A stretch of 64,000 bases of DNA from an uncultured Nitrosomonadales bacterium (GTDB lineage Bacteria; Pseudomonadota; Gammaproteobacteria; Burkholderiales; Gallionellaceae): positions 17,282 to 81,281 of the forward strand of contig CAIOKY010000149.1 of assembly GCA_903858965.1 (NCBI GenBank). The letters are read 5' to 3'. The translations under genes were made by a program, and so were the position numbers. The notes beneath the pieces were generated by a model. The model was not told where the DNA came from. It did no database searches and worked only from the letters and a program-made list of their open reading frames with translations. Shown here piece after piece: positions 63,079 to 64,000 of this stretch. Each line of letters begins with the position of its first letter. The first letter of the stretch is position 1.

Positions 63079-63723
63079 ATGCAAGAAATTACTGAAGCAT
63101 TCCAAGCGATGAAATTCGGCGGAGTAACTATCTACCCGCTGCTGGCCTTGGCCGTTTTGGCGCTGGTCATCATCATCGATAAATTCTATCTCTATCGGCG
63201 CCATATTCAGTTTCCGCTAACCATGTCCAACCTGATCGAAACATACGGTTTCACTTGGGAAAGTCTGGAACAGGAACTGGCTACACTCACGCCAGAAAAT
63301 TATTACGGCAGATTTTGCCGCATCGTTCTGGATAACCGTGACAAACCGGTTTGGTGGTTAGAGTCACGTGCCGGCGACGAAGCGCAAATCATCGAAGAAG
63401 GTATGGGGCGCGGCATGTGGATATTGGAAACCATCGTGACCGGCGCGCCCTTGCTGGGTCTGCTGGGCACTATTACCGGCATGATGCATTCATTCAATCT
63501 GATCGGTGGCACCGGTTTAGTCGATCCGAGCGGCGTTACAGGCGGCGTGGCGCAAGCCCTGATCGCTACTGCTTTCGGTATCTTCATCGCCGTTTTCGCA
63601 TTGTTTGGCTTCAACTTTTTCTCGCGCCGCCAAGTACAGGTGCTGGAGAAAATGGAGCGGCTCGGCACGCGCATCATAGACAATATCCGGCTGAATCGGC
63701 ACGAAGACAAGGTCAAGCAATGA
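63079..63723 (+). CDS. exbB: MotA/TolQ/ExbB family proton channel
   Basis: Inner-membrane energising subunit, 214 residues, three membrane helices (about 17-40, 118-140 and 160-182). Family signature LLGLLGTITGMMHSF and the TM3 region with IATAFGIFIAVFALFGFNFF. The ATG at 63079 has GAGG upstream. It is coupled by ATGA to exbD. It energises the TonB receptor just upstream. Confidence 0.92.
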   Translation: MQEITEAFQAMKFGGVTIYPLLALAVLALVIIIDKFYLYRRHIQFPLTMSNLIETYGFTWESLEQELATLTPENYYGRFCRIVLDNRDKPVWWLESRAGDEAQIIEEGMGRGMWILETIVTGAPLLGLLGTITGMMHSFNLIGGTGLVDPSGVTGGVAQALIATAFGIFIAVFALFGFNFFSRRQVQVLEKMERLGTRIIDNIRLNRHEDKVKQ

Positions 63724-64000
63724 AATTGCGAAAATCTCGCGAATACAAACGCGGCCGCATCGAGATCATCCCGATGATAGACGTGATGTTCTTCCTGCTG
63801 GCCACCTTCATGCTGGCTTCGCTGTCGATGCAAAACCTGCATTCGCTGCCGGTCAACCTTCCCCAAGGACACGCCGCGCCTATCCAGGCCAAGACTCCGA
63901 TCACCCTGACCATCACGCCCGAAAGCCAGATCTACCTCAACAAGACACTGGTGACTCTGGATACCCTGACGGCTACGCTGAAACCGATGCTGACCGGCCC
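63720..64000 (+). CDS. exbD: ExbD/TolR family protein, 3' end outside window
   Basis: Partial gene; the first 93 residues are present. A basic start (KLRKSREYKRGRIEI) precedes the single membrane helix with its proton-carrying Asp in IPMIDVMFFLLATFMLA (Asp21), then the periplasmic domain. Partner of ExbB upstream. Confidence 0.92.
   Translation, partial: MKLRKSREYKRGRIEIIPMIDVMFFLLATFMLASLSMQNLHSLPVNLPQGHAAPIQAKTPITLTITPESQIYLNKTLVTLDTLTATLKPMLTG

Overview
The window looks like chromosome of a Gram-negative betaproteobacterium, most plausibly an autotrophic or metal-cycling Nitrosomonadales/Gallionellaceae-type organism. This placement is an inference from gene content and order: a glyA-nrdR-ribD-ribE-ribB operon, a six-gene rsx/Rnf operon beside nth, a dat-DUF493-lipB-lipA run, Aat plus Bpt, SlmA, a RegBA-type redox two-component pair and several small c-type cytochromes. 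The backbone is moderately GC-rich, coding density is high and many start and stop codons overlap. I found no rRNA, tRNA, CRISPR array, prophage or insertion-sequence transposase.

Region by region. 0-5.5 kb: riboflavin synthesis, NrdR, GlyA and PmbA on the minus strand. 5.6-16 kb: DarP, a carboxylesterase, a large unrecognised protein, the Aat/Bpt N-degron transferases, PyrD, a MarR regulator whose promoter is covered by two matched operators, a CDGSH protein, Kup, and a SEC-C/TPR/sulfotransferase protein. 16.2-22.7 kb: rsxABCDGE, then an AT-richer unknown gene sitting between rsxE and nth. 22.7-34.5 kb: a MITE-like inverted repeat, DUF1841, a cobalamin adenosyltransferase, a small cytochrome, PilZ, Pal, a two-component system, pirin, a DsbA-like protein, a PEBP-family protein, HU, an Mg2+ P-type ATPase and a ChaN-like protein.

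34.6-41.4 kb is the accessory part. A histone-H1-like Lys/Ala-rich protein lies divergent to a same-strand set of five genes: a membrane-anchored helical protein, two tandem ParA-type ATPases without ParB, a cytosolic papain-like protease and an alpha/beta hydrolase. Dyad-symmetric sequences lie upstream of the set and again upstream of the second ParA. This is my best candidate for an undescribed system. An AT-rich patch with a small membrane protein and an exported beta-propeller protein follows.

41.3-56.8 kb: an exported SUMF1-fold protein lacking the catalytic cysteines with a diheme cytochrome, DAHP synthase, SlmA, a HAD phosphatase and ArgB (with two related dispersed repeats), a PCu(A)C copper chaperone divergent from RegBA, a D,D-carboxypeptidase, D-amino-acid transaminase, lipoate synthesis, a cytochrome c551-type protein, an RNase II-family enzyme and a TonB-like protein. 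56.8-64 kb: a probable metal (zinc-like) acquisition locus with two paralogous small exported H-x3-H/C-x2-C proteins, each followed by a hairpin and an outer-membrane protein gene, plus a ZnuA-like binding protein, a ZnuB-like permease without an ATPase gene, a TonB-dependent receptor, ExbB and the start of ExbD.
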